Shown here piece by piece: positions 12,612-26,600 of a stretch of 64,000 nt of DNA (its first letter is position 1; each line of letters starts with the position of its first letter). The DNA comes from Temnothorax longispinosus. Taxonomy: Eukaryota; Arthropoda; Insecta; Hymenoptera; Formicidae. A model generated the notes under the pieces. That model worked only from the letters and a program-made list of their open reading frames with translations, did no database searches and had not been told where the DNA came from. The DNA lies in the NCBI RefSeq assembly GCF_030848805.1, contig NC_092364.1:2852001-2916000 (forward strand), written 5' to 3'. The translations under genes and the position numbers were made by a program.

Positions 12612-14771
12612 ATGAACGCTTGCCAAGAGGTTGCGACGTCAACTGCCAAGTTGTTGGATGCCTCTAAGTATAATTTGCGATGTAATCGCAATATCAGTGA
12701 GAAAATGACGAAGAAGGACTTTATCTATGACATCCCTACACCGGTGCAGACCATGAGAAAGGTATCTTTCTTTACTTACAGCAACGAATTATCCGTGGAG
12801 CATTCTTAAATATTATAATTTCAAGAAAGTTAGCATGTATGCATTATTCATGCTTGTATTGTTCATTGACAACTTCCAAAATGCACAGTACGTCGAGATT
12901 AAAATTCGCAATTTACAGTTTGAGATACAAAAACAACCAATTATCCTACTACGACGAAAAGAGGCCGCCGGCACAAGAATGCCGCATTACACTGTAATTT
13001 CTGAGAAATTGATGGACCTCGGTGGCAGCGGTGATGCAACTGTTGTAAGTAGATATTACTTATCAAAAACTCCCGGCGTTTCATTCATTTATTTATTATT
13101 TGTCTAATCAACGTAATCTAGTTTTATAAGAAGTAAAATGGAGCCATTCAGTATTCAAATATTCCTCCTCTTTAGATATTTATATAAATATATTTAATTC
13201 AAATCAAATAAAAATTACATTATTTTAAAAATATTATACACTTTTCCTATTGCATTGTATATTGATATTCTATATAGTTTTAATTCTAATGTCATATTCA
13301 CTTCCACTTTGATTCTAGTGTTCAACTTTCAGTTTATTTCACAAATATAAATTTATGAAATGTAAAATCGTAATAAAAAATATAAAAGAGCATACTTAAA
13401 ATTGCACATGTATTAGATAAGTTAATTTGCAAAATAATGTGCATAACATCAGCTGATTAAAAAACGCATACTCCCTCGTCTTCGCCAATCTTCGGTTGGC
13501 AGCAGTCGAAAGTAAAAATCAGTATAAACATCTTGCTTTGAAGAAAGCACCATGTGAGCTTTGCCACGTCGACGGAGAAAGAGAAAGGCTCTTAAAAAAT
13601 AAATTACAACAAAAAATCGTTGGTTTCATACATCATTTACCTAGTGTCTCGAAATTAGCAATAGTGCTATACTAACGGAAGGAAAGACGGAGAAAAACGG
13701 GATAATTTTTCTTTCTATTTCTTGGCGAAACTTTACCGTTTCTTCTCCGCCTCATTCTTAAAACGAACGCATTAGACAATAGCATAGACGTGATGACGAA
13801 GGAGAAGACCAGAGCGTCGCGTCGATGAGCGTAATACATCATGCGGGATAAAAACTGAATGTATCCCGATTGTTTTTATAATTTCCTTTAGTTCATTCGC
13901 TGTTTGGCGTTAAAAGCCAGCAGTCTTGGTCAACGTTTTTCCCCACCGATTCCCCCGAATTTCTTTCTTCCCGACATTTCTTACAAACAATTCCGCGGAA
14001 AAGCGAAAATAACGGGTGTCAATAACGCAGCGCGATTAGTCAGACGAATCGAGGAAAATTTTTGAAGCGATCAATAAATCTTTTGAAACTGTGAAATTCA
14101 CACGTATGCTGTACTTGTTTTTATCATACCATTGCCCTATAGTAATTATATCAAAAGAAAATTCTGTTGTTGCTCCGCTTTTTCATACCTTTATATGAGA
14201 TTATCTTCTCTCGATAATATGCGTGTCATTAAGATATTATTGCAGTAACATATAATAAAAAATTCTATAATCAAATCAAACATTCTAATAAAATGTCATC
14301 AATAATTTTTGATAACGAGAATCTTGTTGAGATAAGATAATCAAGAATATTAGCGGAAGATCTAATCGAATCGCGTTCAATGCCATTTTACGAACAGATA
14401 CTGAGATACATGTAGATAAAATAAATAAAAGAAATAAATTATAAGTGAATAGCAACTCAGTCTTTAGCTCTAGAGGGAAAGTGAAACGTTATTTCCATCT
14501 TAATGTCGCGAAAATCAATTGATCTTTGGGAAAAATCGAAAATAATTAAGATTTCATTGAATTTTTTCAGGTTGCCGATCGACGGGGATTAGGATACGCG
14601 TGTAATCTCTGCCAGGAGCCGATTGCCACTTTGTTTTCCCTTTCGACTCACGTCAAGTTTCACTGCCAGAGATACTGCAAAATATGCTACTGGATTCTGC
14701 GTGAAAACGAGACGATGGAACGGCACATCGACAATCATCATCGAACTATACCGGAGGTCATAAGCTTCTAG
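12612..14771 (+). CDS. Small two-zinc-finger (C2H2-type) protein
   Basis: Three exons, 12612-12761, 12889-13044 and 14571-14771, are all in phase 0 and give 168 residues ending in TAG. The splice sites are AAG/GTATCT, CACAG/TACG, GTT/GTAAGT and TTTTTCAG/GTTG. The first 100 residues are unremarkable. The last exon encodes two tandem zinc-finger-like units. The first is C-N-L-C, 12 residues, then H-x3-H. The second is C-K-I-C, 12 residues, then H-x4-H, ending in a DNHH motif. Spacing fits C2H2 fingers, with an extra Cys pair (HCQRYC) between them. An AATAAA at 14839 lies 68 bp after the stop, which supports this end. The protein could bind nucleic acid or protein; I do not recognise its family. 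The start is the first ATG of the open first exon, and an upstream coding exon cannot be excluded. Confidence 0.6.
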
Positions 14772-17333
14772 TACCTGAAAGCCCGTTTAAAAACGTCGAT
14801 ATTCCGAATTGTGTTAATCTGAACAAAAATAGGAATGAAATAAATATTTTATGAAAGACGATTCGGAAGTGGAGTTAATGTTTTTTTTTGTTTAGTGAAC
14901 GTGTTTTATAACGTATTATCTACTATTAACTCGCGTTGTGCACGCGATGAAGAGCGGAAGTGTCGTGGTGTCGTTGTATTACGCTGATTAGCAGGCGGGA
15001 GCGCAATTAACCTAATTTCTTTCCGATTCGCGTGCGAGAGTATCCGAAGCAATAAAAAGCAGGGGCGCCCACACGCGCACAATGATGATAAATTTATTTG
15101 TTCATCAGTGATAAAAGGCTCGCGCTGCCAACGCGAGAATTATAGTTTCGCAATTCGTCGATAGAGTATAATTTCAAATTAAGAATAACTGCAGCAATTA
15201 ATTAAAGAAATATATAGGATATTAAAACAAAGCTGATTCGAGGCAACCGTTTCTACAGCTTGAAATAAATAAATTTGCGAGTTTGGGAAAGAATTCCTAC
15301 GAAAGAGGGAGAAACGCATTATTTATTCCTTAAATAAATTATCCGCGCGAATGCAAATTATTTCCTCTTTTCCCCAATTTCTTTCCAGATCATCCGAAAC
15401 TCCGATAATCATGATTTTTTAATACAATTTCCGAACAACTATTCATAGTCGCCAGAGACCTGAATGATGTCCACGACAAATAAATCCCGGCTGCGAAGGT
15501 AAAAAAAAAAGGAAGAAAATCAACATATAACACCTATGTTTTAAAAACGCAAAAAAAATGTAGGAAATATATATGAGACGCATTTATGAGACGTAGGGTT
15601 AAGACACCGATAATATCGACTGAAACGGAGAACCATCGTCTTTTCCGAGTTAAGCATTTTCGTATCCAGACACCCGGCGTTCATCGCACATGACCGTTGA
15701 ACAAAAATCCAAATCTGTACTTTCAGTCCAATATTGTACACAATATCAGTATAATATTATATATTGTTCTACTTGCCACACAATTAGCCAGAACAAGGAC
15801 CCGAAAAACAACGATATTACGGCAATTACGGCATACGCACACAGAGAGAACTAGAGGAGGCGGGAACGGGGAGGCCGGAAAGACGCGTGGTCGCCGCGAC
15901 CGCTGCGTACGTGTCGGTAGTCGGTACGTGTGCACCGACTGCACCCAGAAGTTCGGCTAGCTTCGACAAGCAACGGCGAAGATCGGGTGGCGGGGGTGCG
16001 CGCGCGGCGTATCCCCACCACTCACCGCCCGATTTTCGGGATTTTCGGTAGCCGCGTCCTGTGGCATCACTGCGTCGCGCAGCGCCGGAGCTCGGAGCTC
16101 GGAAAGCGAACTAGAGAGAAACCTTTTCTGGGAAACTTTGAAATACCCGCGAGCGACTTCACACCGTTATCGTTATGGCCGTTATCTCCGAAGCATTGAA
16201 TAAAGCGTAATTGTTCCAAGCTCCACACACTTCTGTTCTAAATATTAGTAGCAGAGAGAGAAAAAAAGAGAGAAAGAGAAACCTGAGAGTGAATATGCGG
16301 TCACGTTCGACGTGGAATCGGTGTGGAATCCGTCCACTGGCGCCTCTATGTGCACAAAACGTACGCGTTGAGTTACATAACCACGGATATTCCCAGGGTA
16401 ACACACATTATATCCAAGATTCTGTTCCATGTTACGCAAATGATTGTTTCGTTTTATTCCGCGTTACGTTCACAAAGTGTAATTGCGTAACAAAGCATGA
16501 TAAAAAGTATTAATTAAAAATTGGAATAATTATAAGCCTAAAGACATTTAAAAAAGCGTCAAATGTGTCGTTCATTTTAATATAAATATAACGTTCTTTA
16601 TTTAACAAATTTTGTCTTATTGTACGCATGTGCATAAAAATAAAGTTATAAAATGTGAGCACGATTTCTTTCTCCAGCGGCGCCTGTTCTTCGGAGCAAT
16701 GGAGCAGTCGGCGAGTGGACAGTGGCGACATATGGGCATATCACTTCCGGTGAGTTGATTTATATATTTGTTTGTTATATTTACATTGTCGTTTAAAATG
16801 GAGTTTCAATTATTCGCGAATGTTAAATTGAATGGTCGAAGACCGTGCAAACGCGCGACAGTTCCGTCGAGTGAGCTTCGTGCGACCATAGCACGACTAT
16901 GTTGCATCGAAAAACATGCAAAAAATATCAAGCTTTATGAAATATTAAGAAAAAATTAAGAAAGAAATAAACGTTTGTTAAAGACAAATATAGCAAGACT
17001 GCACGATAAAAATATATAGATAAATAAAAGTGTAATCTCTATTTACCTCTTGTATATATTTCTTCACACTTTATTCTCTCTTTTTCTCGAGCGGGTTACA
17101 CATATATTTCACTTTAAATAGTGCACGTATGGCGCAAAGAAATTTAATGAGTTGCGAACTTCATTGTTTTTTTTTTAGAAAGGAACGATATCGTAATTAG
17201 TGAGATTTAATCCGGGTTAAGGTTTAATAATAACCGGCAATTATTTATTATTTATTAAAGAGCCTCTCACGTGATATCTATAAACCTTGGCGGTCGCATT
17301 CAAATTTGTATATAAGCGTGAGAAAAACGATCC
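14772..17333. other. Intergenic region with a CpG-rich patch and one exon-like segment
   Basis: The patch 15840-16130 is CpG-rich and could be a promoter. A short segment at 16677-16749 is flanked by a strong acceptor (TTTCTTTCTCCAG) and donor (CCG/GTGAGT) on the plus strand. It is open in a frame containing MEQSASGQWRHMG, but no partner exon could be linked to it. Otherwise nothing gene-like is seen. Confidence 0.4.
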
Positions 17334-20300
17334 TCAGTCATAATTATTTCTATCTTCCTTGACGTTTAATAATTCCGGCGCCACGACCTTTAGAACGGCG
17401 TTCACGTTCTCGCAGCAATTACAGCAGACAATTGTTTGTCCACGTACTGAAAGGTCCTTCCCCAGAAGCTTGACATTCTGCAAGATCGATTTCATGTTAA
17501 TTAAAACGCGACGCGGAGCGCACAAGTTCTCCGTACAAATAAAATACGCGCGATCGCGAGAATATAATATTATACAAAATTATAACTGAATTCGCTCGGC
17601 AGAAAATATGATACGTGGATCGGCGAGCGCGATTCTTCAAAAATTTAACATCGTATCCATTCTTAAAATTCCCCTTAAACATACATTACTTCTTTATAAG
17701 TTAACGGTGGGAAATTCTGTTTGTAATATTCACACACTGTACTGTATTACAATACCCTGCGTAGTTATAAGAAATTAGAGAACGATGATAACAGCGCAGC
17801 ACGTTGGCACGTGCGGCGTGCTGTTTGCTGAATAAACCTCGCGACACTGCATCAGATCGACCTACGTGTACTCATACAGCTACATGTTTATACAAATGAT
17901 TGTACGAACAAGTAGATTATTCGCCAGTAAAATGATCAATTTTCTTATCAAATTATTTAATATCAAATGTATATATGAAATCTTCATGTGATCTCTTTAA
18001 GATGACTTTATAAATCCTCAATTTATTTCTGTAACGGCGAAAAATTGATCTACGTGTGATTTAATATTTTACAGTACCTATTACATTTTTACGAGAAAAA
18101 ATACTATTTGTTAAATAGAATAGAATTTGTTAAATAGTTAAATCTCACAGAAAACCAATTTAATTTTTTAGGAAGCTCTTGACAACATCAGAATTAATTT
18201 GAAAAAATCTTATTTACATTTTAATAATCGTAGCAATACATATATGATTGCTAATGCATCGTTCTCTAATATAATTCTAATCGAATTATTTATTTAATGC
18301 GAAATCTTAACACGTAGCTGTAGAGTTACGCTAAAAGCAAGAGAATTAATTTTAATCGTTCTATTCCAATCGATAAAGAAATGCAAGTCATTGATACCAT
18401 TCGGTTATTATATCGTTGCTTTCGTGCTCGCGTTTTTTTCTTCGAGTCTATCTAAAGAAGCATTTTATGTAATTTTTTACGCCGAACTTGATTGCTTACC
18501 TTAGCAACCGTAACGTCGAGCCTTTTTAGATTCTTACAATCGAGCATCACGTTACATTCACTTTCTCCGGAAAGCTTCATTATGTTAGCACGCAGGCGCT
18601 CCGCTGCTGGAAAGGCTATAGCTTCTTCGGGTATGACGACTATTACAGTTTCCCCTTCGATCTGCATTCGAGACAAAGAAAACAAAATACCGTTTGTTCA
18701 TACTGGTGGCTAGTCACTGTGTAATAGGAAAATATTCCAGACGGATATTTCCATTGAAAAAACACGTACATTCAGCAGCGATATTTTTAAACTGGCTGTC
18801 TGCCAGTTTAAAAAGATCTGTTATTTAAGTACATAAAAATCTGTTTCGCTATTGGTGTAGGTACTAGGAATTTGAAAAAGTACGCCAAAGTAGTTTACTC
18901 GGTAGAATACACAACACACTATATAAAAAAAAATACTTGAGAGCAGAATTTTTAAGACATTTTTAAAAGAAAGATTTATTACCCCAGCAAGGCCGAAAAG
19001 GGAAAAGAATCGAGGAGTGTATCGATTTCACCAGTTCGCGTAGTAGATTAATCTGGCAAAGAATGATAGGTCTCGATTACGTTTGAACGATAACAGCATG
19101 ATTAAATTTGATTAAACTGAAAATATAGCGTCAGCGATTTAAGACGACAGCATTATTTATACGTTGCAATAATCTCTGTTGAATATATTTCTTTTTTTTT
19201 GTACTGATTATGTCAAAAAAATAACGGCATTTTAGACATTAAAATTATTGCGAACCGAATGTATAATACTACCCTCCGAATACATTAAAACACAGAAAAT
19301 ATTTTTTTCAGAATTACTCAATAGAGTTACATTTTTTTCATATAATAAGATAAAATTTTGATAAGGTTGCTTGCTGATAAAAAGACTCGGCAAATAATGC
19401 ATAAACTGAAAGATGATAATTTCAAATTAGTCACTATAAATTAGCAATATTAAATTATTTGATAGCGAAGGATCTATGAAATAATTTTGTATCACTGTAC
19501 CTGTTCAATTTTCGTCTGAACGGAAGGCCGCGCTGTGAAATACAGCAATGCCGCTAGATTAACTACGATACCAATTAAGATACCGTATTCCAAGCCAAGA
19601 AAAACGCTTGGGACCAATGTCAGCATCATCACAAAGAAATCGGTCTCTAAAAAAATTTGCAGACACCTCTATATTACTATAATCTTTCAAAATAAAATTA
19701 AACGACTTTTGCATCTATGTATTTATTAATCACATTTATATTATCTATATTTAATTTAATTGTTTTTTATTTTTTTATATATAAGAACGTCTTCTTTGAG
19801 ACTAATAAATTCCGTGGTAACAAGGCTTCAATTTTAATCAATAACAAATTTAATCTTTTAAAATATCCTAATGCAATACGCGAAATTACCTACTGGTTCT
19901 ACCCACGCAGGAATGACGTCGATCGCATTCGCAAACGGGCGCGTAGGTACCGATATCGCCGGATCTATTACGAATTAGCTGCAGATGAGCTCGAGATGAA
20001 GCCCGCGACAAAAGTTAACGGGAACGGGTGGCACTGCTCCGTCTTAACAATAAATGCCACCAAGGGCGCGCTCGAGCATTATTGTTTCACGCGGGCTTTT
20101 CGAGAACAAATGCACCGCGAATGCATCCCGAGTGTGGGTGGTGCTCTCGCTGACGGCAGCTCCTTTTGTGCGGCGTGCACCATTGACGCTTGACGCGATG
20201 ACGCCACGCTGGTTAGATCGCGTATAGGTGAATCGAAACAAGAGAGAGAAAAAGAAAGAAAAAAGAAAGAAGGAGAGATTTGTGGAACTTACTTCTGGCG

Positions 20301-23300
20301 TTCCACAGCAAACTGTACGTCGAGAAATCGAGCATGTAATACATGGCGCATATGATGAGACCGGCCAGCGTCGCTTTCGGTATGAAGTAAAAAGTAGAGG
20401 TCAAGAGACCGACCGCGAGCAATACCAAACAACCTGAAAAGATTACGTCATTAATTAATAAACGCTCTGAAAAAAAGATGTCTTCGCGCTTCGCTGAAAA
20501 ATTAAACTATTTCTGTTCTCCAATCTCCCGAAAGACCGACCAAACATATTTGATTTTTCATTTAATTGTGATTTTACGATAAAACAGTAAAAACATTTAA
20601 ATAGTCAGAAAATGTTAATTTTTATCAAAAAATTTAATTATTTTATTAGATATTATACAGACATTTTCAAATACATTTACGTAACCAAGTTGATTAGGAT
20701 TTTATAATTACATCGAATCCGAAAGTGATAAAATTTTTCACGTACCTGTAAATATTCCCCCCAGTGGTGTTTTAACGCCCGACGCATGATTGACCGCCGT
20801 TCGCGTGAAAGATCCTGTAACTGGCATCGAGCGAACGAACGACCCGAAAATATTACAGATTCCTAAAGCGATCATTTCCTGCGTGGCGTCCAAAGATTTA
20901 CCCTTTGCTAAAACAATTAATCTATTATCCTCCTCGAGCAGGCAGACTCGACTTTAATTAGTTCTCGGAAATAACAATGCATAAAATCGGATCCAGAGTA
21001 TCCAGACCAAGCAAACGAGCGGAAAGAAAGAAGAATGAACCACTTGTTTTAATGAATTTGCAAACGGCCTCACTTCGTATATTCGCGCTCATTTGTTAGG
21101 TCTGGATTCTGCTTCGTATCAATCAAAAATAACAATGTTCTAAAGTCTAAAAGTTATAGTAGTATAAAATCACACTTTTTAAAGTAAAAGCGTGACGCAG
21201 AAATGCGTAGTGACATTTCATACGAAAAATTCTCTTTCGCTATAAAGCTTTTACTCCCCGAAATTGTATGAAAGCGATAGCAGTAATTTAATGACAAAAA
21301 CTTAATTACCGAAGGCTTTCGCAATGGCTATGTGCTCGATAGTTGATACGATCGGTATCGTGAACAGCGTCGTTCCCATTGCGGTAGTCATTTCCAGAAA
21401 GTTATACGTTTGATTCTGAAAGGTAGTGGAAAACGGCGGAGGTGCGATCGGTGGCAAACCCTGCCCCATTGTGCCTGAAACGCTTTGTTTGTTATTCTCG
21501 TTTCATGCAACCCGCTGTGTGAAATATATATTTTCTCGTGATATCTGTCCATATAAAGCCAGAGATCTTTTTTTAACAATACATCATCAAAATCTTGAAA
21601 CGAGAGCAATTCCGCGATTTGAGCAAACAGAAAATTATTCTTTATTGTAATTACTGTATAACATTGAGCTTTGTTAAAAAAAAATGGATATTATAACTGA
21701 TAAATATTAATAATAACTTAAAAGTTTGTGAATTAATCTCGAGCAATTTTGACGCCAATAAGCATATATTTAAAAAATCGATCTCAATTCTCAATACGAA
21801 AGAAAATATTGAAGGTGCAAAATTCGAAAATTAATCGGCGGCAACAAAATTTATTATCATGAATTTATTCCACAACGCGTACCGATATTACGATAAATCT
21901 TCTAAACTCAATTCCATAAGTTTGGAACTCATAGAGAAACGTCAAATGAAAGATAATTGATTAAAGTTATTTGGTGATTAATTGGTAATTAATTGGTAAT
22001 TAATTATTTGGTGCTGCGTTTGGTTATCAAAGCCTGTTTTAGAACAAATTCTATAATATTATGTAACCATAATTTAAAAAAACACCAATATTAAATGATT
22101 TATCTACTCACCCGTTAATGTGAAAGGGTTTAGACCATTAGTGGAAAAAATATATGCCATAACAGTGCCTACAATTACGACTAACGCATTGCGAGACAGA
22201 CCAAGAAGCCATCCTATTTTTTGCAAGGTTGTTCCCGTACGCCGTCCTGGTATATTCTATATATAGTTGGAAAAAATACAAATAAATAATCCCCTTCTAT
22301 TATACAGAATTATTGCTTTTTTCGAGATATAAAATTTGATTGGAACGAAAATTAAAGTTTCGATTTTTAAAGAAAAATCAAAATTGTGCCTTTGCTTGTT
22401 CTGATGGAATTTATACCTTGATCAAAACTAACACAACGATTGTACCAATTCCCAACAATGTATCTTGATATCGAATCTGATCGAGATGTTTAAAGATTGC
22501 TATCAAAGCATCCAGAAAACTCTCGGCTCTACCAGGAATGCCCAGGAGTGACTTAAATTGGGAAGACGCTATGTTGATCGCCGCGGCTGATGTAAAGCCA
22601 GTAATTACAGGAAGCGATATAAAGTCCAATAAAAAGCCTTGGGAAAAAACAAAAAGGATGCATTTATGCAGCAGCAATATTTCGTGATTATAAATTATTT
22701 TTAAATTTATATCTTATTATATTATATCTGTGACATATATCTTTTACTTTGGAATATATAAAAATACACACCTAAGTGTAAAATTCCTAAAAGCGCAATG
22801 ATGCATCCTTTCAAAAAAGCAATTAGTATAGCCATGTCAACGCCATATTTTGCGACCAATGGTTGAACCATGGTAGCCATAATGGCTGTTGGACCAATAG
22901 TGATGTTTTCGCATGAACCAAAAATGATATATATAAATGATGCCATAAATGCTGCGTACAGTCCATACTGTAAGATCATAAAATTACAGAGAAATTATAT
23001 TTAAAAAAGATATCATTTAAATTAATTAATAATTGTGCATGTATCGAGTTACGCAAATATTAATTAAACGGCATTAGCAGATACAAAAGCAATGTATTTT
23101 AAGAAAATATATATATTCTCCCTTAAAAATTAAACAAAATTTTAATATTACTTAAAAAATAACGCTCTTTTAAATAATACTTTGATTTAAATTAAACAGA
23201 AAGTATTCTTGAGTCGTGCTGAAAACGGACTTGTTTTTTGTTCTTCGATTTATTTTCTCACAATCAGAGTTACTCTCAGAAATTCCGTTTTATCTCTCTG

Positions 23301-23640
23301 AAACTTGTAACAGAGAAACGTTTATCTATATATGTGTTGCGGCAGGATACGATACAAGATTGATGCGGCAGTCGCTCTGTTTTTTTATTTTTACCTCGGG
23401 ATTTAAACCGGCGACAATACCGTAAGCGATCCCTTGCGGAACGGCGGTGAGACCGACCGTGATGCCAGCCAATGCATCCTGCAAGATCCACGCGGGTCTG
23501 TATCGCGGCAGCCAGGAGAGAATCGGCAATCTTCGCACAACATACTTGCCGCATTTATCTTTCTCATACCATTTGGCCACTGAAAGCAGATTTAGCCTTA
23601 TTTTTTTCGCGATGCAAGCGACTTTACCGCGGCTACTCAT
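17334..23640 (-). CDS. SLC26/SulP family anion (sulfate) transporter with STAS domain
   Basis: Ten minus-strand exons keep phase throughout: 23395-23640, 22772-22967, 22417-22637, 22112-22256, 21310-21474, 20746-20907, 20293-20433, 19501-19646, 18500-18661 and 17334-17477. They give 575 residues, the size of the SLC26A11 / sodium-independent sulfate anion transporter class. Family marks are ILQDALAGITVGLTAVPQGI, YGLYAAFMASFIYIIFGSCE, IGPTAIMA, PVITGFTSAAAI, then the loop KSLDATQEMIALGICNIFGS and MPVTGSFTRTAVN. The last two exons form a STAS domain (IEGETVIVVIPEEAIAFPAA, NVMLDCKNLKRLDVTVAK). The protein should be a plasma-membrane or lysosomal exchanger for sulfate, chloride or similar anions; the substrate cannot be read from sequence. 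The ATG at 23640 has no in-frame coding upstream, and any 5' UTR exon is undefined. Confidence 0.93.
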
Positions 23641-26600
23641 GACGTTGAGTAAGACAAGGTGTGATCAGTCTTTTTCTTTTTTTTTTTTCTTACAATTAGA
23701 TGTTTTTGTGCGAACATTCTTCTTCGTGGAATTTTTAAAAATTAGTTTATCAAAAGAATACATTAATTAAAAATATTAGTTATCTCTATTAATCCATTAT
23801 ATCTAAAGTTTTCTTTTCTTATGTAAATTAAGTGAATTATTTAATTAATTATACAAATATTCATTTTCTTTAAGAAATAAAAGTTGATTAATTTCTTAAC
23901 ATAATAGTTTTCTAAACAACAGCAGTAATCTCATTTTATATTATTCTGATTATACAATTTTATAAATTTAAAATAGAACACAATCTAACTCTAAATTGTA
24001 TTATTATTTTTAAACTCTACTCTCTATTTTTAGTTTTTCTATAAGTTAAATTGCTAATTGATCAATTTTTACAGACTGTTAAATTCCAAAGTATAGTGCG
24101 TAGAAAAAGAGAAAGAAATTTGTTGATATCTAACACATTACGCGAAAAACAATTTAGTTACTATAATAAGTGAAGAAAAATAATATACCGAAAAAACTGT
24201 ACTTTGAACGCCTTATTCAGTGGACTAATATTGTTTAAAATTCCATGGATTCAATTTTCGCTCAAGTCATTAACTTATAACATATCACTTACTCATCCAC
24301 TTAGTTCTTCAATTGAGATCTTGACACAACAAAATAGCGAGAATAACACGGGTTCCTCGAGACTCGCTAGCTTTCCAAATCTGCACGTGCAGAGCGATGT
24401 AATCCACTTTTGACGAGAAAAATGCGAGCGGGAGAGGAAGAGGGAAAATAAGCCGCTCTATTTCCAATCTAATCGTTCTACACAATCCGAATTCCTTTGC
24501 TTATTCTCTTTTGCACCGTAAATCTCGTCCGCTTAGTCCAATAATATATCCGCTTTCGATCGTGCGGATAAATTACACGTGTTGTCACAACAATTCCAGA
24601 CAATTTGTTCTGAAAATGGATGATAAGCAAATTTCCTCTAGACTATTTCGACGTCGATTAGCATTAACAGCAATTAACTTTTACAGCAGTGTCATATAAT
24701 AAACAGAGCGTATTCGTTTAAATTTGTTACAAAAATGAATAAAACATGACATCTGAATTTAACTTGCTGCAGTGTTATAATTATAATTATAATAAACACT
24801 TTATCGATTCATATATTGCAGTAAGAAGTAAACAAATAATATGGCATATAAATTAAGAAGATTGATGCAAAGTATGAAAAGGAACTAAAAGGAAAAAAAT
24901 ATTTAAAAAATTTAATTACTTTGATATGTTACACACTTGAAACTTCAATGTGGTTTCAATACAATCAATCAATTTTTTTTTATTTAATTCAATAAATCAT
25001 AAAATTTTTAAATGATTGTCGATTTCAATTTTAGCTCGAATTACTTTATTATTTTTAATTAAATTATAAGCTCTAATTTTTATATATACGTATTTCACGT
25101 ACTATAACATATATAAAATATCCGTAGCAATTAATAAAAAATGTTTTTCTCTGTATATTATATAAACTACGATTTAAAAGAAGAGGCGAGCTGATTTAAT
25201 GGAGTATAGCGTTGACTGAACAGGTTTTTCATTCTACACAGAACACACACAGCGCACACTCACAATCATGTACTAAACGTGTGATTCCACTGACAGATGT
25301 TTCATGCCGACTCACTGCATTCGACTGCACTGTAAATCCCCCGAAGTAATAGTATATTACTGTATTGTCAGATCGACATTATGTAAACGTGGTTTATATG
25401 ATTATCACCGGACATCGTCTCTTATTAGATAGATCATTGTCTAATATAATTAATCGCGACCGGCGATGGGAATGCATAGAAGCCGGGGCTTATCGCTTAT
25501 CTTAAAGTCCATTTCACAATGGAGCTACAAAATATTGCAACACAGAGATATCCAAGTCGGAGTTCAGTTTTCAGTTCATAGAAATATAAAAAAAAAAATC
25601 ATATATGTTAGATTCTGACTCTGTCCGAGTCGAGGTCTGAGTAAACTGTGATACTCAAAACAAAAATAAATGATAAACTTGGCATAGAAACACTTTGAAT
25701 ACACTTTCCTGAAATTGAATTTCTCACTCGCGAATCGCGATTTAATATTCCGATCGTGTCGTTCTTGCGAAAAGGAAGCTTCAACCGCTGCACAATTATG
25801 ATATAACTGATGTGAAACCAGCTTAAGCCGCACGCTATACACGAATGTTCGTCGGAGTTATAGTGCCACGTCGGAATAGAGTTTAAACTTGCGATATCGC
25901 AGACTGTTTAAGAACGACGGCTCTGTGAGCTCTGTTTCTCCTTCCGCAGTTCCGCCGTCTACCGCGAACGGGAGCGTATTGCTCAGAGAGGGGAGAGATG
26001 ACCGTTATATTAAGCGAAACTCACGCAAGACTTCGCCACGGGCAACGAGATAACTGAATTTCGATTATTTATTATGTAATAGTTACGATAACGCGAATAC
26101 ATCCATTAAATTAATTCGTTTATAATATGTATTTATGAATCTATGATACCGTAACATTACAACTAGTTATCTGCGATATCTCGCGATCGTTTCGGATTTT
26201 ATTGAGCTAATTTTGAGATAACTAAGCGCGTGCAAAGCGATTAATAGGGCAATTAAAAAATACTATAATTCTTGTTATTGAAACTCTTTTCTGTTTTACA
26301 TAAAGATAAAAGAAACTACATGCAAATTTATTGCGAAAAGATTACGCGTTCGGAATTCTTTATTATTGCCGACAGCGAAGAAATGACAGCTAAATTTTCT
26401 CGTGTGCAAAAATCAAGGGTAAATATCACACACCGGTTTTTATCTCCGTTTCGACCTTCCGCTCGCGCGAAGGGGGTTCTCGAACTCGATTTCTCCCCCG
26501 GTTCTTATTGCTCCGCTCCAATCCTCTACACTTTTGCGAGACAAAACATGACGTTCCACGTCGAGTTGTTAACGCGGCGGAGAAATTTTGCTCGCTCGGA

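Noticed and set aside
19717..20193. 158-codon plus-strand open frame inside the SLC26 gene
   Set aside because: It lies within an intron of a well-supported minus-strand gene, starts in AT-rich low-complexity sequence, and shows no domain. A nested gene is possible but unsupported.
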